This document shows, piece after piece, positions 24,831 through 33,748 of a stretch of 64,000 bases of DNA. Source of the DNA: Sphingomonas sp. (GTDB taxonomy: Bacteria > Pseudomonadota > Alphaproteobacteria > Sphingomonadales > Sphingomonadaceae); NCBI RefSeq assembly GCF_019746015.1, contig NZ_JAIESM010000005.1, positions 1 to 64,000 on the forward strand, in the 5' to 3' direction. Positions within the stretch are counted from its first letter, which is position 1, and every line of letters begins with the position of its first letter. Below the pieces are notes generated by a model, which ran no database searches, was not told the DNA's origin, and was given only the letters and a program-made list of their open reading frames with translations. Made by a program: the position numbers and the translations under genes.

Positions 24831-25433
24831 TTAGAGCCCCGCGAACAGCGCGCGGCTCTCCGCGCTTGCCCAGTCGCGCCCGCCGGCCACGCGCCACAGC
24901 TCGCGCCCCTTGGCATCGTAAAGCACCGTCGTCGGCAGATTGGCGCCCAGCGCAAAGCTCAGCCCCGATTCGGTATCGAGATAGGGCGGCAGATGGCGAT
25001 AGCCGCCACGCGCCACAAATGGCCCGACCTTGGCCATGCCGTCCTGATCCTGGCTGACCGCGATCACCGCGATATTGGCCTGCGCGCCGGCCAGCACATC
25101 GAGCGAGGGCAGCTCCTTCACGCACGGCGCGCACCACGTCGCCCACAGGTTCACCAGCACCGGCTTGCCGGCAAAGCGGGCGATGGTCACCGCCTTGCCC
25201 GATGCGTCCTTGAAGGCGGTGGCGGGTGCGGCCTCGCCGGCATGGCTGCGGTCGATGGCGCCCTCCACCGGGGCGGCGCGCGGCGCGGCGGGCACCTCGT
25301 CAGGCATTGGCGCGCTCGCCGGCGCGGGGGCGCTGGGCGCTTGTAGGTTGTCGGCGGATTGCCTATCGCACCCGGCGACCAGCGCGGCGCCGAGCAGGAG
25401 ACAGATGATCGAGCGGGACGATCTTGAGGCCAA
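24831..25433 (-). CDS. TlpA-like thiol-disulfide lipoprotein
   Basis: About 200 residues. From TTG 25433 the N-terminus reads [22 protein letters not shown], a lipoprotein signal with the lipobox Cys at residue 22. An Ala/Pro linker follows, then a thioredoxin fold with [19 protein letters not shown] (CxxC at 101-104) and the cis-Pro segment NLPTTVLYD. It would reduce periplasmic disulfides, for instance in cytochrome maturation. An ATG at 25469 is an alternative start; either way the 5' end overlaps the divergent argH start region. It is followed by the PNPOx-like gene. Confidence 0.85.
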   Translation of the reverse strand: MASRSSRSIICLLLGAALVAGCDRQSADNLQAPSAPAPASAPMPDEVPAAPRAAPVEGAIDRSHAGEAAPATAFKDASGKAVTIARFAGKPVLVNLWATWCAPCVKELPSLDVLAGAQANIAVIAVSQDQDGMAKVGPFVARGGYRHLPPYLDTESGLSFALGANLPTTVLYDAKGRELWRVAGGRDWASAESRALFAGL

Positions 25434-26844
25434 GGGGCAGGCGTCCAAAGGGCAGGGCTCCAACAGCATGTGGGGCGGCCGCTTTGCCGAAGGGCCGGCG
25501 GCGGTGATGCGCGAGATAAACGCCTCCATCCCGTTCGACAAGCGGCTGTGGCAGCAGGACATCGCCGCCTCGCGCGCACACGCTGCCATGCTGGGCGCGC
25601 AAGCCATCATCAGCGCGGCCGATGCCGAGGCGATTCTGGCGGGGCTGGACGCGGTTGCCGCCGATTATGCCGCGCACGGCGTGCCCGAGGATCTGGCGCT
25701 GGAAGACATCCATATGCTGACCGAGGCGCGGCTGGCCGAAAAGATCGGCGCGGCGGCCGGGCGGCTGCACACGGCCCGTTCGCGCAATGACCAGGTGGCG
25801 ACCGATTTCCGCCTGTGGGTGCGCGATGCGATCGACGCGGTCGATGCCGGGCTGGCCGGGCTGCAGGCGGCGCTGCTGGCGCGCGCGGAGGAACATGCCG
25901 ACAGCGTGATGCCGGGCTTCACGCATCTGCAGAGCGCGCAGCCGGTGACGCTGGGCCATCATCTGATGGCCTATCACGAAATGATCGCGCGCGACCGCAG
26001 CCGCTTTGCCGATGCGCGCGCGCGGGGCAATTTCTGCCCGCTGGGCTCCGCCGCGCTCGCCGGCACGCCCTATCCCATCGACCGCGAGGCGACGGCCCGC
26101 GCGCTTGGCTTCACCGCGCCCACGCGCAACTCGCTCGATGCGGTGTCGGACCGTGATTTCGCGCTCGATTATCTGATGACCGCCACCCAGTGCGCGCTGC
26201 ATCTGTCGCGGCTGGCGGAGGAATTCGTCAACTGGGCGTCGCAGCCCTTCGGCTTTGTCGCGCTCAGTGACCAATGGTCGACCGGCAGCTCGATCATGCC
26301 GCAAAAGCGCAACCCCGACGCCGCCGAGCTGGTGCGCGGCCATGCCGGGCGCATCACTGGCTGCATGGTGGCGCTGACCATGACGATGAAGGGCCTGCCG
26401 CTCGCTTATTCAAAGGACATGCAGGACGACAAGCCGCCGGTGTTCGAGGCGCATGATCTGCTCGCACTCTCGATCGCGGCGATGACCGGCATGGTGGAGA
26501 GCGCCACTTTCCGCACCGCGCGGATGCGTGCGCTCGCCGAAGCCGGCTTTGCCACCGCCACCGACCTGGCCGACTGGCTGGTGCGCGAGGCCGGCTTGCC
26601 GTTCCGCCAGGCGCACCATGTCACCGGCCGGGTGGTGAAGCGCGCCGAGGAACTGGGCGTCTCGCTCGACCAGCTGCCGCTCGACGAACTGCAGGCGATT
26701 GACTCCGCCCTTGATGCGCGCGTCTATGCGGTGCTGGGCGTCGATGCGTCGGTGGCGGCGCGGGCAAGCTATGGCGGCACCGCGCCGGCCCGGGTTCGCG
26801 CGGCGATCGCGGCGGCCCGCACGGGCGCTGAAGGAGGCAAGTAA
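25405..26844 (+). CDS. argH: Argininosuccinate lyase
   Basis: A 479-residue enzyme that splits argininosuccinate to arginine and fumarate. It has [67 protein letters not shown] (catalytic His) and the signature [12 protein letters not shown] (catalytic Ser, about residue 295). ATG 25405 has AGGAG four bases upstream; ATG 25468 begins directly at MWGGRF. It is the first gene of the argH-lipoprotein-lysA-cysG(N)-corA run, all spaced by overlaps or a few bases. Confidence 0.96.
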   Translation: MIERDDLEAKGQASKGQGSNSMWGGRFAEGPAAVMREINASIPFDKRLWQQDIAASRAHAAMLGAQAIISAADAEAILAGLDAVAADYAAHGVPEDLALEDIHMLTEARLAEKIGAAAGRLHTARSRNDQVATDFRLWVRDAIDAVDAGLAGLQAALLARAEEHADSVMPGFTHLQSAQPVTLGHHLMAYHEMIARDRSRFADARARGNFCPLGSAALAGTPYPIDREATARALGFTAPTRNSLDAVSDRDFALDYLMTATQCALHLSRLAEEFVNWASQPFGFVALSDQWSTGSSIMPQKRNPDAAELVRGHAGRITGCMVALTMTMKGLPLAYSKDMQDDKPPVFEAHDLLALSIAAMTGMVESATFRTARMRALAEAGFATATDLADWLVREAGLPFRQAHHVTGRVVKRAEELGVSLDQLPLDELQAIDSALDARVYAVLGVDASVAARASYGGTAPARVRAAIAAARTGAEGGK

Positions 26845-27092
26845 TGCGGTCGGTCGGTCGGTCTGCGTTGGTCGGGTGCGGCATGCTCGCGCTGGCGGCG
26901 TGCGGGCAGAATAACGGGCTGAAGCCCCAGGCCGGCCAGTCGCTGCCGCGTGCGCCCTATGGCGCCACCCAGTCGCCCACCGCGGCCGAGCTGATGCGCC
27001 CCTCGCCCCAGGCGCGACCGCAGCGCAGCGACGAGCTGCTGCGCAAATCCGAAGAGCGGCGCGGCGACGAATTCGACCTGCCGCCCAGCTGA
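26844..27092 (+). CDS. Small lipoprotein between argH and lysA
   Basis: An 82-residue lipoprotein with signal and lipobox LALAACGQ (Cys about residue 20), then a hydrophilic Pro/Gln-rich tail. Short lipoproteins at this spot beside lysA/dapF recall E. coli YifL/LptM, which assists LptD maturation, but the LptM signature after the Cys is only loosely matched (CGQNNGLKP). The ATG shares one base with the argH stop (TAATG), so it is coupled to argH. Confidence 0.75.
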   Translation: MRSVGRSALVGCGMLALAACGQNNGLKPQAGQSLPRAPYGATQSPTAAELMRPSPQARPQRSDELLRKSEERRGDEFDLPPS

Positions 27093-27095
27093 GCC

Positions 27096-28352
27096 ATGGA
27101 CCATTTCCACCTGAAGGACGGCGCGCTGTGGTGCGAGGACGTGCCGCTGGAGCGCATCGCGGCCGAGGTGGGCACGCCGGTCTATGTCTATTCCACCGCC
27201 ACGCTGGAGCGGCACGCGCAGGTGTTCCGCGCCGGGCTGGCCCCGGTCGGCCGGGTGCATTTTGCGTTCGCGGTAAAGGCCAATCCCAACCTCGCGGTGC
27301 TGCGCGTGCTGGCCAAGGCGGGCTATGGCGCAGACATCGTATCGGGCGGTGAACTGGCGCGCGCGCTGGCGGCCGGCATGGCGCCCGCCGACATCGTCTT
27401 TTCCGGCGTCGGCAAGACGGTGGCCGAGCTGGAAGCGGCACTTTCCGCCGGGATCGGCCAGTTCAACATCGAGCTGGAGGAGGAAGGGCGCGTGCTCGCC
27501 GCGCTGGCCGCCGCGCGGGGCCAGGTGGCGCAGGCGGTGCTGCGGGTGAACCCCGATGTCGATGCGCGCACCCATGCCAAGATTTCCACCGGCAAGGCGG
27601 AAAACAAGTTCGGCGTCGGCGTCGATCAGGCGCCGGCCATTTTCCAGCGGCTCGCCGGGCTGCCCGGGCTCAACCTGCGCGGGGTGGCGATCCATATCGG
27701 CAGCCAGCTGCAGACGCTCGATCCGCTGGAGGCTGCCTATGTGCGGATCGGCGCGCTGGTCGGCGAATTGCGCGCGGCCGGTCACACGATCACCCATGTC
27801 GATCTGGGCGGCGGGCTGGGCGTGCCCTATCGCGCCGGCGACATCTTCCCCAGCCCCGCCGAGCTTGGCGCGATGATGGCGCGGGTGACGCGCGACTGGG
27901 ACGTGACGATCATGGTCGAGCCCGGCCGGGTGATTGCGGGCAATGCCGGCGTGCTGCTGACCCGCGTCATCTGGGTGAAGCCGGGGGTGCTCTACCCCCA
28001 TGTCATTGTTGATGCGGCGATGAATGATCTCGCCCGCCCCGCCCTCTATGACGCCTGGCATGATTTCGCCGCCGTCCGCCCCAGCGGTGTCCACGAGACT
28101 GTCAACATCGTCGGGCCGGTGTGCGAAAGCGGCGATACCTTCGCCACCGGCCGCCTGACCGACCAGGTGGCTGGCGGCGATCTGGCGGTGTTCCGCACCG
28201 CCGGCGCCTATGGCGCGACCATGGCCTCCACCTATAACAGCCGGGGGCTGGTGCCGGAGGTGCTGGTGTCGGGCGCGCGCTATGCCGTCGTCGCAGATCG
28301 GATCGCGCCTTCCACCATCCTGGCCGCCGAACGGGTGCCCGAATGGCTTTAG
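27096..28352 (+). CDS. lysA: Diaminopimelate decarboxylase
   Basis: A 418-residue PLP enzyme for the last step of lysine synthesis. The PLP lysine is K61 in FAFAVKANPN; HIGSQLQ, GGGLGVPY and EPGRVIAGNAG are the phosphate- and substrate-binding segments; VCESGDTFA carries the active-site Cys from the partner subunit. It begins four bases after the lipoprotein stop and overlaps the next gene by ten bases. Confidence 0.96.
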   Translation: MDHFHLKDGALWCEDVPLERIAAEVGTPVYVYSTATLERHAQVFRAGLAPVGRVHFAFAVKANPNLAVLRVLAKAGYGADIVSGGELARALAAGMAPADIVFSGVGKTVAELEAALSAGIGQFNIELEEEGRVLAALAAARGQVAQAVLRVNPDVDARTHAKISTGKAENKFGVGVDQAPAIFQRLAGLPGLNLRGVAIHIGSQLQTLDPLEAAYVRIGALVGELRAAGHTITHVDLGGGLGVPYRAGDIFPSPAELGAMMARVTRDWDVTIMVEPGRVIAGNAGVLLTRVIWVKPGVLYPHVIVDAAMNDLARPALYDAWHDFAAVRPSGVHETVNIVGPVCESGDTFATGRLTDQVAGGDLAVFRTAGAYGATMASTYNSRGLVPEVLVSGARYAVVADRIAPSTILAAERVPEWL

Positions 28353-29113
28353 CCGAAACCGGGCTGCCGCTGTTCGTGCGGCTGGCGGGCCGGCCGGTGA
28401 TCCTGCTGGGCACAGGGGCCGCGGCCGATGCCAAGCGCCGGCTGCTCGACCGGGCGGGTGCCGTGGTGGCGGGGGAGTCAGCGCCGGCCGCGCTCGCCAT
28501 CGTCGCGATCGAGGATGAGGAAGAAGCGCTCGCGGCGGTCGCGCGGCTGAAGGCGCGCGGCATCCTGGTCAATGCGGTCGACCGGCCGGCTTTGTGCGAT
28601 TTCACGCTGCCCGCCTTTATCGACCGGGCGCCGGTGGTGGTCGCGATCGGCACGGGCGGTGCCTCGGCCGGGCTGGCGGCGGCGCTGCGACAGCGGCTGG
28701 AGGCCTTGCTGCCCGCCGGGCTCGGCACGCTGGCGACCGCGCTTGGCGAGGCGCGCGGGGCGCTGCGTCGCGTCTTCCCCCAGGGCGACACCAGGCGGCG
28801 CGCGTTGGGGCTGGCGCTGGGCGCGGGCGGCGCGCTCGATCCGCTGGTCGATCATCCGCCGGGCGCGGTTGACCAGTGGCTTGCCGACCCCGCCCTGCCG
28901 CGCGCACGGCTGGAGCAGCTGTTCGTGCCCGCCGACCCCGACCTGCTCACCTTGCGCGATGCGCGGCTGCTGGGGGCGGCCGACCGGCTCTATCTCGCCG
29001 AGGCGATTCCGCCGATGATCCTCGCCCGTGCCCGCGCCGATGCCGACCGGATCGACGGGGTTGCCCCGCCAAGCGTGCCCGCCGGCCTGTCGCTGGAGCT
29101 GTACCGGGCATGA
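28343..29113 (+). CDS. Precorrin-2 dehydrogenase / sirohydrochlorin ferrochelatase-like protein (CysG N-terminal domain)
   Basis: A 256-residue protein. The N-terminal Rossmann domain PLFVRLAGRPVILLGTGAAADAKRRLLDRAGA resembles the NAD site of CysG/Met8, and FIDRAPVVVAIGTGGASAGLAAALRQRLEALLP matches the middle dimer segment. The SAM methyltransferase half of CysG is absent. A C-terminal part of about 70 residues is less conserved. It would act in sirohaem synthesis for sulfite reductase. It overlaps lysA by ten bases and corA by four. Confidence 0.8.
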   Translation: MALAETGLPLFVRLAGRPVILLGTGAAADAKRRLLDRAGAVVAGESAPAALAIVAIEDEEEALAAVARLKARGILVNAVDRPALCDFTLPAFIDRAPVVVAIGTGGASAGLAAALRQRLEALLPAGLGTLATALGEARGALRRVFPQGDTRRRALGLALGAGGALDPLVDHPPGAVDQWLADPALPRARLEQLFVPADPDLLTLRDARLLGAADRLYLAEAIPPMILARARADADRIDGVAPPSVPAGLSLELYRA

Positions 29114-30060
29114 GCGGCTTTGCCTATGCAGTCGACGGCGCCAGCATCCAGCCGGTTGACCTTCACGATGCGGTCAACCGCACGGCCGAACTGGTGTGGA
29201 TCCACCTGACCACCACCAACGAGGAGGCCGAAAGCTATCTGTGCGGCGCGGCGGGGCTGCCCGATTATATCGTCGAGCCGCTGCTGGCGGCGGAAACGCG
29301 CCCGCGCTGCGACCAGATCGGCGACGGCGCCTATCTCAACCTGCGCGGCCGGTCGAGCGACGACATGCCGATGTCCGACCCGCTCGCCTCGGTTCGCGTC
29401 TGGGCGGTGGCGGCGCGGGTGATTTCGGTGACGCGCCGGCCGATGACGGCGGTTGCGGTGGTCGAGGCACGGGTGCGCGAGGGGCACATTCACGACCCCG
29501 GCGACCTGATCGCCGAACTGGCGAGCGCCATCACCGAAGAGCTGGACCCCGAGGTCGCCGAGCTGGGCGATACGCTCGACGATTGCGAGGAACAGCTCGA
29601 TCCGGGCCGCGTGTTCGAGCTGCGCCGGCAGGTTACGGCGGTCAGGGTGCAGGCGATCGCCTATCGCCGGTTTCTGAGCCCGCAACGCACCGCGATCGAG
29701 AAGCTGGGCAGCTTGCCGGTCGCGTGGTTGCACGTTGATGACCGGATGCATCTGGCCGCCGCCGCCGATCGCGCCGCGCGCATGGCCGAGGAGCTCGAAT
29801 CGATCCGCGAACGCGCCGCGCTGACGCATGAAGCGCTTACCGACCTGCGCGCCGAACAGATCGACGCGCGCGCGCTGATCATCTCGATCGTGGCGATGAT
29901 CTTCCTGCCGCTGACCTTCCTGACCGGGCTGCTCGGCATGAATGTGAAGGGCATTCCCTATGCGGATCAGCCCTGGGCGTTTGACGGCGTGGTGGCGGTG
30001 TGCGCGGCGATTGCCGTCGCCATCACCGGCTATTTCATCCAGCGGCACTGGTTCCGCTGA
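29110..30060 (+). CDS. CorA/ZntB-family divalent cation transporter
   Basis: A 316-residue protein: large cytoplasmic N-terminal alpha/beta domain, a long helix rich in E/R/A that forms the pore funnel, and two C-terminal membrane helices (IISIVAMIFLPLTFLTGLLGMN and GVVAVCAAIAVAITGYFIQ). The loop carries GMN in LLGMNVKGIP, the CorA-family selectivity signature. The loop sequence fits ZntB-like zinc transporters about as well as Mg2+ CorA. ATG 29110 overlaps the previous stop (ATGA). The 3' end overlaps the convergent response regulator by 26 bases. Confidence 0.9.
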   Translation: MSGFAYAVDGASIQPVDLHDAVNRTAELVWIHLTTTNEEAESYLCGAAGLPDYIVEPLLAAETRPRCDQIGDGAYLNLRGRSSDDMPMSDPLASVRVWAVAARVISVTRRPMTAVAVVEARVREGHIHDPGDLIAELASAITEELDPEVAELGDTLDDCEEQLDPGRVFELRRQVTAVRVQAIAYRRFLSPQRTAIEKLGSLPVAWLHVDDRMHLAAAADRAARMAEELESIRERAALTHEALTDLRAEQIDARALIISIVAMIFLPLTFLTGLLGMNVKGIPYADQPWAFDGVVAVCAAIAVAITGYFIQRHWFR

Positions 30061-30631
30061 CGCCCTCGATCCGGTCGTTCAGCTTTTGCAGCGAGGCGAT
30101 CAGGCGCAGCCGGTCGGCGCGCGTCTCCGCCAGTTCGGCGCGGGCCTCGCCCAGTTCAACCGCCCGCGCGGCAATGCGGGCGTCGAGCGCGGCGTTGGAG
30201 CGTTTGAGTTCGGCAATCCGCCGCCCGCGCGCGATGACGCGTTCGATGCGCGCGGCCATCACCTCGAAATCGACCGGCTTGGCGACATGGTCGTCGGCGC
30301 CGGCGGCGAGCGCCTCGACCACCGCATCGCGGTCGCTGCGGCCGGTGATCATGATGACCGGCAGGTCGGCGGTGTCGCGGCTGCCGCGGATTTCGGCGAG
30401 CATGTTGAGGCCCGACATGCCCGGCATCACCATGTCGATCAGCACCAGATCGAACGGGCGCGCGGCGATCAGATCCAGCGCTTCCGGGCCATTGTCGCAC
30501 AGCGCGACCAGAAAGCCGAGCTCGGTCAGCCTTTTTCCCAGCACGCCAAGCGCGGTGCGGCTGTCGTCCACCGCCAGGATGGTGCGCATCTGGCGGCGCG
30601 CTGTGCCCGGTTGTTCGCTGTCGTTGAACAT
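30035..30631 (-). CDS. Single-receiver response regulator with C-terminal coiled coil
   Basis: A 198-residue protein. The receiver domain has ILAVDDSRTAL (acidic pocket), FDLVLIDMVMPGMSG (phospho-acceptor Asp), VIMITGRS and the conserved Lys in DDHVAKPVDFEVM. A C-terminal helix of about 60 residues rich in A/R/E/L (RRIAELKRSNAALDARIAAR...) looks like a coiled coil. No DNA-binding or output domain is visible, so it probably works by protein contact. It sits at the edge of the flagellar island; a motility role is possible. ATG 30589 (MRTILAVDD) is an alternative start. Confidence 0.85.
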   Translation of the reverse strand: MFNDSEQPGTARRQMRTILAVDDSRTALGVLGKRLTELGFLVALCDNGPEALDLIAARPFDLVLIDMVMPGMSGLNMLAEIRGSRDTADLPVIMITGRSDRDAVVEALAAGADDHVAKPVDFEVMAARIERVIARGRRIAELKRSNAALDARIAARAVELGEARAELAETRADRLRLIASLQKLNDRIEGVSGTSAAG

Positions 30632-30740
30632 GCCCTGCCCTCGTTTCAGCCGATGCTTATAGAATCGCAGGCGTTCCGATCCGGTTAACCGCTCGACAAC
30701 CACGGCGGCGCGGGCGTGGCCGCTTCCTGCGATACCCCGG

Positions 30741-31142
30741 TCAGGCTGATTTCAGCTGCCGCCAGGCGCCGGCGATTTCGCGCAGATTATTGGCAACTTC
30801 CAGAAACGGTTCGGGATCGCGGCCAAGGCTGGCGTCCAGAATTTCCTTGCGCGCGGCGCGATAGAGGCCCGCGAGCGTGCGCGCGACATCGCCGCCGCGA
30901 TCGAAATCAAGCCCGGCTTCGAGCGCGAACAGAATCGCCACCGCGCGCGCGATCTTCTCGCTCTTGATCGCGTGGTTGCCGGCGCGCACCGCTGATGCGA
31001 CCGCGCCCAGCGCGCGGATCAGTTCGTCATACATCAGTTCGACCAGGCCATGCGCGTCGGCGGTCGCGGTGCGGCCGGCCAGGTCGATCTGGCGGTACAT
31101 CGCCTCGGGATCGCGCCCGATGCGGCTGGCATAAGCGGTCAT
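30741..31142 (-). CDS. fliS: Flagellar export chaperone FliS
   Basis: A 133-residue helical protein with ...GLVELMYDELIRALGAVASAVRAG... and a C-terminal ...GLYRAARKEILDASLGRD, the FliS four-helix-bundle pattern that wraps the C-terminal tail of flagellin. The start overlaps the fliD stop by four bases. With fliD it is probably read from the sigma-28-like promoter at 32594-32620. The gap of 109 bases to the response regulator upstream of its stop holds no gene. Confidence 0.9.
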   Translation of the reverse strand: MTAYASRIGRDPEAMYRQIDLAGRTATADAHGLVELMYDELIRALGAVASAVRAGNHAIKSEKIARAVAILFALEAGLDFDRGGDVARTLAGLYRAARKEILDASLGRDPEPFLEVANNLREIAGAWRQLKSA

Positions 31143-32569
31143 CGGTTGCTGCCGTTCCAGGCGTCAACCTGTTGCTGCATGAAATTCTGGGCGGAGCGAT
31201 AGGCGGCGACGCGTGCATCGGTGCCGCTGAACTGGCGCGTCAGTCGCTGGCGCATCACTTCGGCCTGGTCGGTGGCGCGCTGCTGGTCGCGGCCGACCTG
31301 CTGGCGCTGGTTGGTGTAGCGCAGTTCGCTCGCACCCAGCCCGCCGACCGTGGAATTGGCGCGCGTGGCGAGCGCATCGAACGCGGCCGCCAGCCCGCCA
31401 TTGGTGGAGGTAACGCCATCGGCGAACATGGCCTCCACCGCCTGCGGGCTGTCACGCAGCGCCCGGTCGAGCTGATCGGTGCGCACGGTGAGCGTGCCGT
31501 CGCGATTGGTGGCAACGCCGATTTCGGCCAGCGTGCGCGGCACGCCCGTCTCACCGGCATTGGCCAAAGTGATCTGGGTCAGCCGCCCGAGGCCCTGCTG
31601 CAGGTCGCGCGCGGCAAAGTCAGACCGCAGCGGCCCGGTTTGCGGGTCGGTCTGGGTGCGCACCTGACGGATCACTTCATTATAGGTGTCGACGAAATTC
31701 TGCACCGCTTGGCGCAGCGCATCGCTGGGCGTCTGGTTGCCGAGCGACACCACCGTGCCGGGCTGCGCCGAGACGAGATCGAGCCGCACGCCCTCGACCA
31801 GATCGGTGATGCTGTTCGAGGGGCGGGTAAAGCGCAGGCCGTCGACCACCAGCTCGGCATCCTGCGCGGATGTGCCGATGCTGGTGCCGGCCGCGCCGAC
31901 GCCCACGTTCAGTGCGGCAAGGCCTGGCGCGCCGGCATCTTCGGTGGCGGTCAGCGTGAAGGCCTGGGCTTCGCCGGTCTGCCCCTTCAGCATCAGCCGC
32001 GCGCCGCCGGCATCGTTCACCACGCTGGCGGTCACCCCGGCGCGGGCGCGGTTGATCGCGCGGGCAACGCCCTCCAGGCTGTTGCTGCTGCTATCGATGG
32101 TGATGTTGACAGGGGTGCCGCTGCCCGGCGTGAAGCCGGTCATCGCGCCATTGGCGACGGTGGCGGTGCCAAGTGTCAGTGTCAGCGTGCCGGTGCCGAT
32201 GGCGGCGGTGCGATCGGCGATTACGGCGCTCGCCGAAGACTGGGCCTGGGCGATGCGGCGCACCTCGACCTGGGCGGCAAAGCCGGCCAGCTTGGCGCCG
32301 GGCTGCGCGGTGGCGCGCACCACGCCCGCATTCGCGCTGGTCGCCTGCGTGGCCAGCGAGCCGCTCTTGGTCAGCGTCTTCAGCGAGGTGGCAAAGTCGC
32401 GGATCGTGCTGCGCAGCGCGCCAGCGGCGGAAAGCTGCGTGGTCAGCTGTTCCGATTTCTCGGTCAGCCGCTGGGTCTTGGCCTGGAACTGGGCATCGAC
32501 CAGCGAGCCGACGAGCGCCGAATAATCGATGCCCGATCCTGCCCCCAGCGTCTTTGCGATCGAGTCCAT
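31139..32569 (-). CDS. fliD: Flagellar filament cap protein FliD
   Basis: A 476-residue protein that opens SIAKTLGAGSGIDYSALVGSLVDAQF, the FliD N-terminal segment, followed by heptad-like QFQAKTQRLTEKSEQL. The middle holds the variable cap domains. The C-terminal helix ends ...RQQVGRDQQRATDQAEVMRQRLTRQFSGTDARVAAYRSAQNFMQQQVDAW. It caps the growing filament and is secreted by the flagellar type III system. A GGGAAGGA ribosome-binding site lies upstream of ATG 32569. Confidence 0.93.
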   Translation of the reverse strand: MDSIAKTLGAGSGIDYSALVGSLVDAQFQAKTQRLTEKSEQLTTQLSAAGALRSTIRDFATSLKTLTKSGSLATQATSANAGVVRATAQPGAKLAGFAAQVEVRRIAQAQSSASAVIADRTAAIGTGTLTLTLGTATVANGAMTGFTPGSGTPVNITIDSSSNSLEGVARAINRARAGVTASVVNDAGGARLMLKGQTGEAQAFTLTATEDAGAPGLAALNVGVGAAGTSIGTSAQDAELVVDGLRFTRPSNSITDLVEGVRLDLVSAQPGTVVSLGNQTPSDALRQAVQNFVDTYNEVIRQVRTQTDPQTGPLRSDFAARDLQQGLGRLTQITLANAGETGVPRTLAEIGVATNRDGTLTVRTDQLDRALRDSPQAVEAMFADGVTSTNGGLAAAFDALATRANSTVGGLGASELRYTNQRQQVGRDQQRATDQAEVMRQRLTRQFSGTDARVAAYRSAQNFMQQQVDAWNGSNR

Positions 32570-32593
32570 GCGCGCGTCCTTCCCTTGTTTCCA

Positions 32594-32620
32594 GTAACGG
32601 CCGGTTGCGGGCGATCCTTA
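32594..32620 (-). promoter_or_regulatory. Sigma-28 (FliA)-type promoter for fliDS
   Basis: On the minus strand: TAAG (32620-32617), exactly 15 bases, GCCGTTAC (32601-32594). This fits the enteric sigma-28 pattern TAAA-N15-GCCGATAA at 3/4 and 6/8 positions. The TAA of the -35 is the flhB stop codon. It shares its form with elements before both flagellins and flgM. Predicted leader about 20 nt. Confidence 0.6.
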
Positions 32621-33748
32621 GGGTTTGGGGGCGATTTTGCGGCCTTCCTCGTCGAAGCGCGCGGTTGCCGGCACGTCGATATCGGGCTGCTCGGCCTCGG
32701 CGTTCAGGCCAAAGACAAAGGCGAGCACGGTGGCGATTGCCTGATACAGATCGTCGCGGATCTCCTGCCCCTCGCACGTGGTGTAATAGAGCGCGCGGGC
32801 CAGCATCGGATATTCGAGCATCGGCACGCGCGATTCGGCGGCCAGCTCGCGGATGGCAAGCGCGCTTGCCCCGCGCCCCTTGGCCACCACCACCGGCACC
32901 TGGTCCTTGCCGCGCTCATAACGCAGCGCGACGGAGAAGTGTGTCGGGTTGGTGAGCACGACATGCGCGCCGGCAACCGCCTTGCGCATGCTGCGCCGGG
33001 CAATTGCCTGCTGCCGCTGGCGGATGGCGGCCTTCTTTTCGGGGCTGCCCTCGGTCTCCTTGTGCTCGTCCTTCACTTCCTGCTTGGTCATGCGCAGCTT
33101 CTGGAGCAGCTGCACCATCTGCACAGGCACGTCGATCATCGCGATCGCCACCAGCCCGGCGGCCATGGCGAACAGCGTGCCGGTCAGCATGCCGCCAAGC
33201 GCGGCGATGCTCTGGCGCACATCGCTGGTGACGAGCCCGACCGATTGCTGGGCGATCGACAGCAGCGTGTAATAGCCGATCGCGCCCAGCAGCACGACCT
33301 TCAGCAGCGATTTCAGCAGCTCGATCCAGCCCTGCGGGCCGAAGATGCGCTTCAGCCCTTCGGCCGGGTTGATGCGCTGTGCCTTGGGCGCCATCAGCTT
33401 GGCATTGAAGCTCAAGGCGCCCAGCCCGGCCTGGCTGAAGATCGCCGCGACAATGGTGATGGCGAACAGCGCGATCATCCCCGGCGCCAGCTGCCAGCCG
33501 GCACTGGCCAACGGGCGCAGCGGCTGGAAATCGGCGACATCGGCCGCGCCGAAGGTCAGGCTCTGCGTCATCAGCGCGCGGCACCCGGCCATCAGCTGCG
33601 GCCCGAACAGCGCCAGCCAGCCACAGCCCGCCAGCACGGTGAGCGCGGTGGCGAATTCGCGCGAGCGCAGCAGCTGGCCTTCAATATAGGCGTCGCGTTT
33701 GCGCTTTTGTGTTGGCGCTTCTGTCTTGTCGCCGAACTGCTCCGCCAT
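32618..33748 (-). CDS. flhB: Flagellar export protein FlhB
   Basis: A 376-residue export-gate switch protein. The N-terminus AEQFGDKTEAPTQKRKRDA is typical; four membrane helices follow, and the C-terminal cytoplasmic domain has the autocleavage site NPTH (residues 267-270, in VLTNPTHFSVAL). Cleavage switches export from rod/hook to filament substrates in concert with FliK. ATG 33748 shares one base with the fliR stop (TGATG). Confidence 0.96.
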   Translation of the reverse strand: MAEQFGDKTEAPTQKRKRDAYIEGQLLRSREFATALTVLAGCGWLALFGPQLMAGCRALMTQSLTFGAADVADFQPLRPLASAGWQLAPGMIALFAITIVAAIFSQAGLGALSFNAKLMAPKAQRINPAEGLKRIFGPQGWIELLKSLLKVVLLGAIGYYTLLSIAQQSVGLVTSDVRQSIAALGGMLTGTLFAMAAGLVAIAMIDVPVQMVQLLQKLRMTKQEVKDEHKETEGSPEKKAAIRQRQQAIARRSMRKAVAGAHVVLTNPTHFSVALRYERGKDQVPVVVAKGRGASALAIRELAAESRVPMLEYPMLARALYYTTCEGQEIRDDLYQAIATVLAFVFGLNAEAEQPDIDVPATARFDEEGRKIAPKP

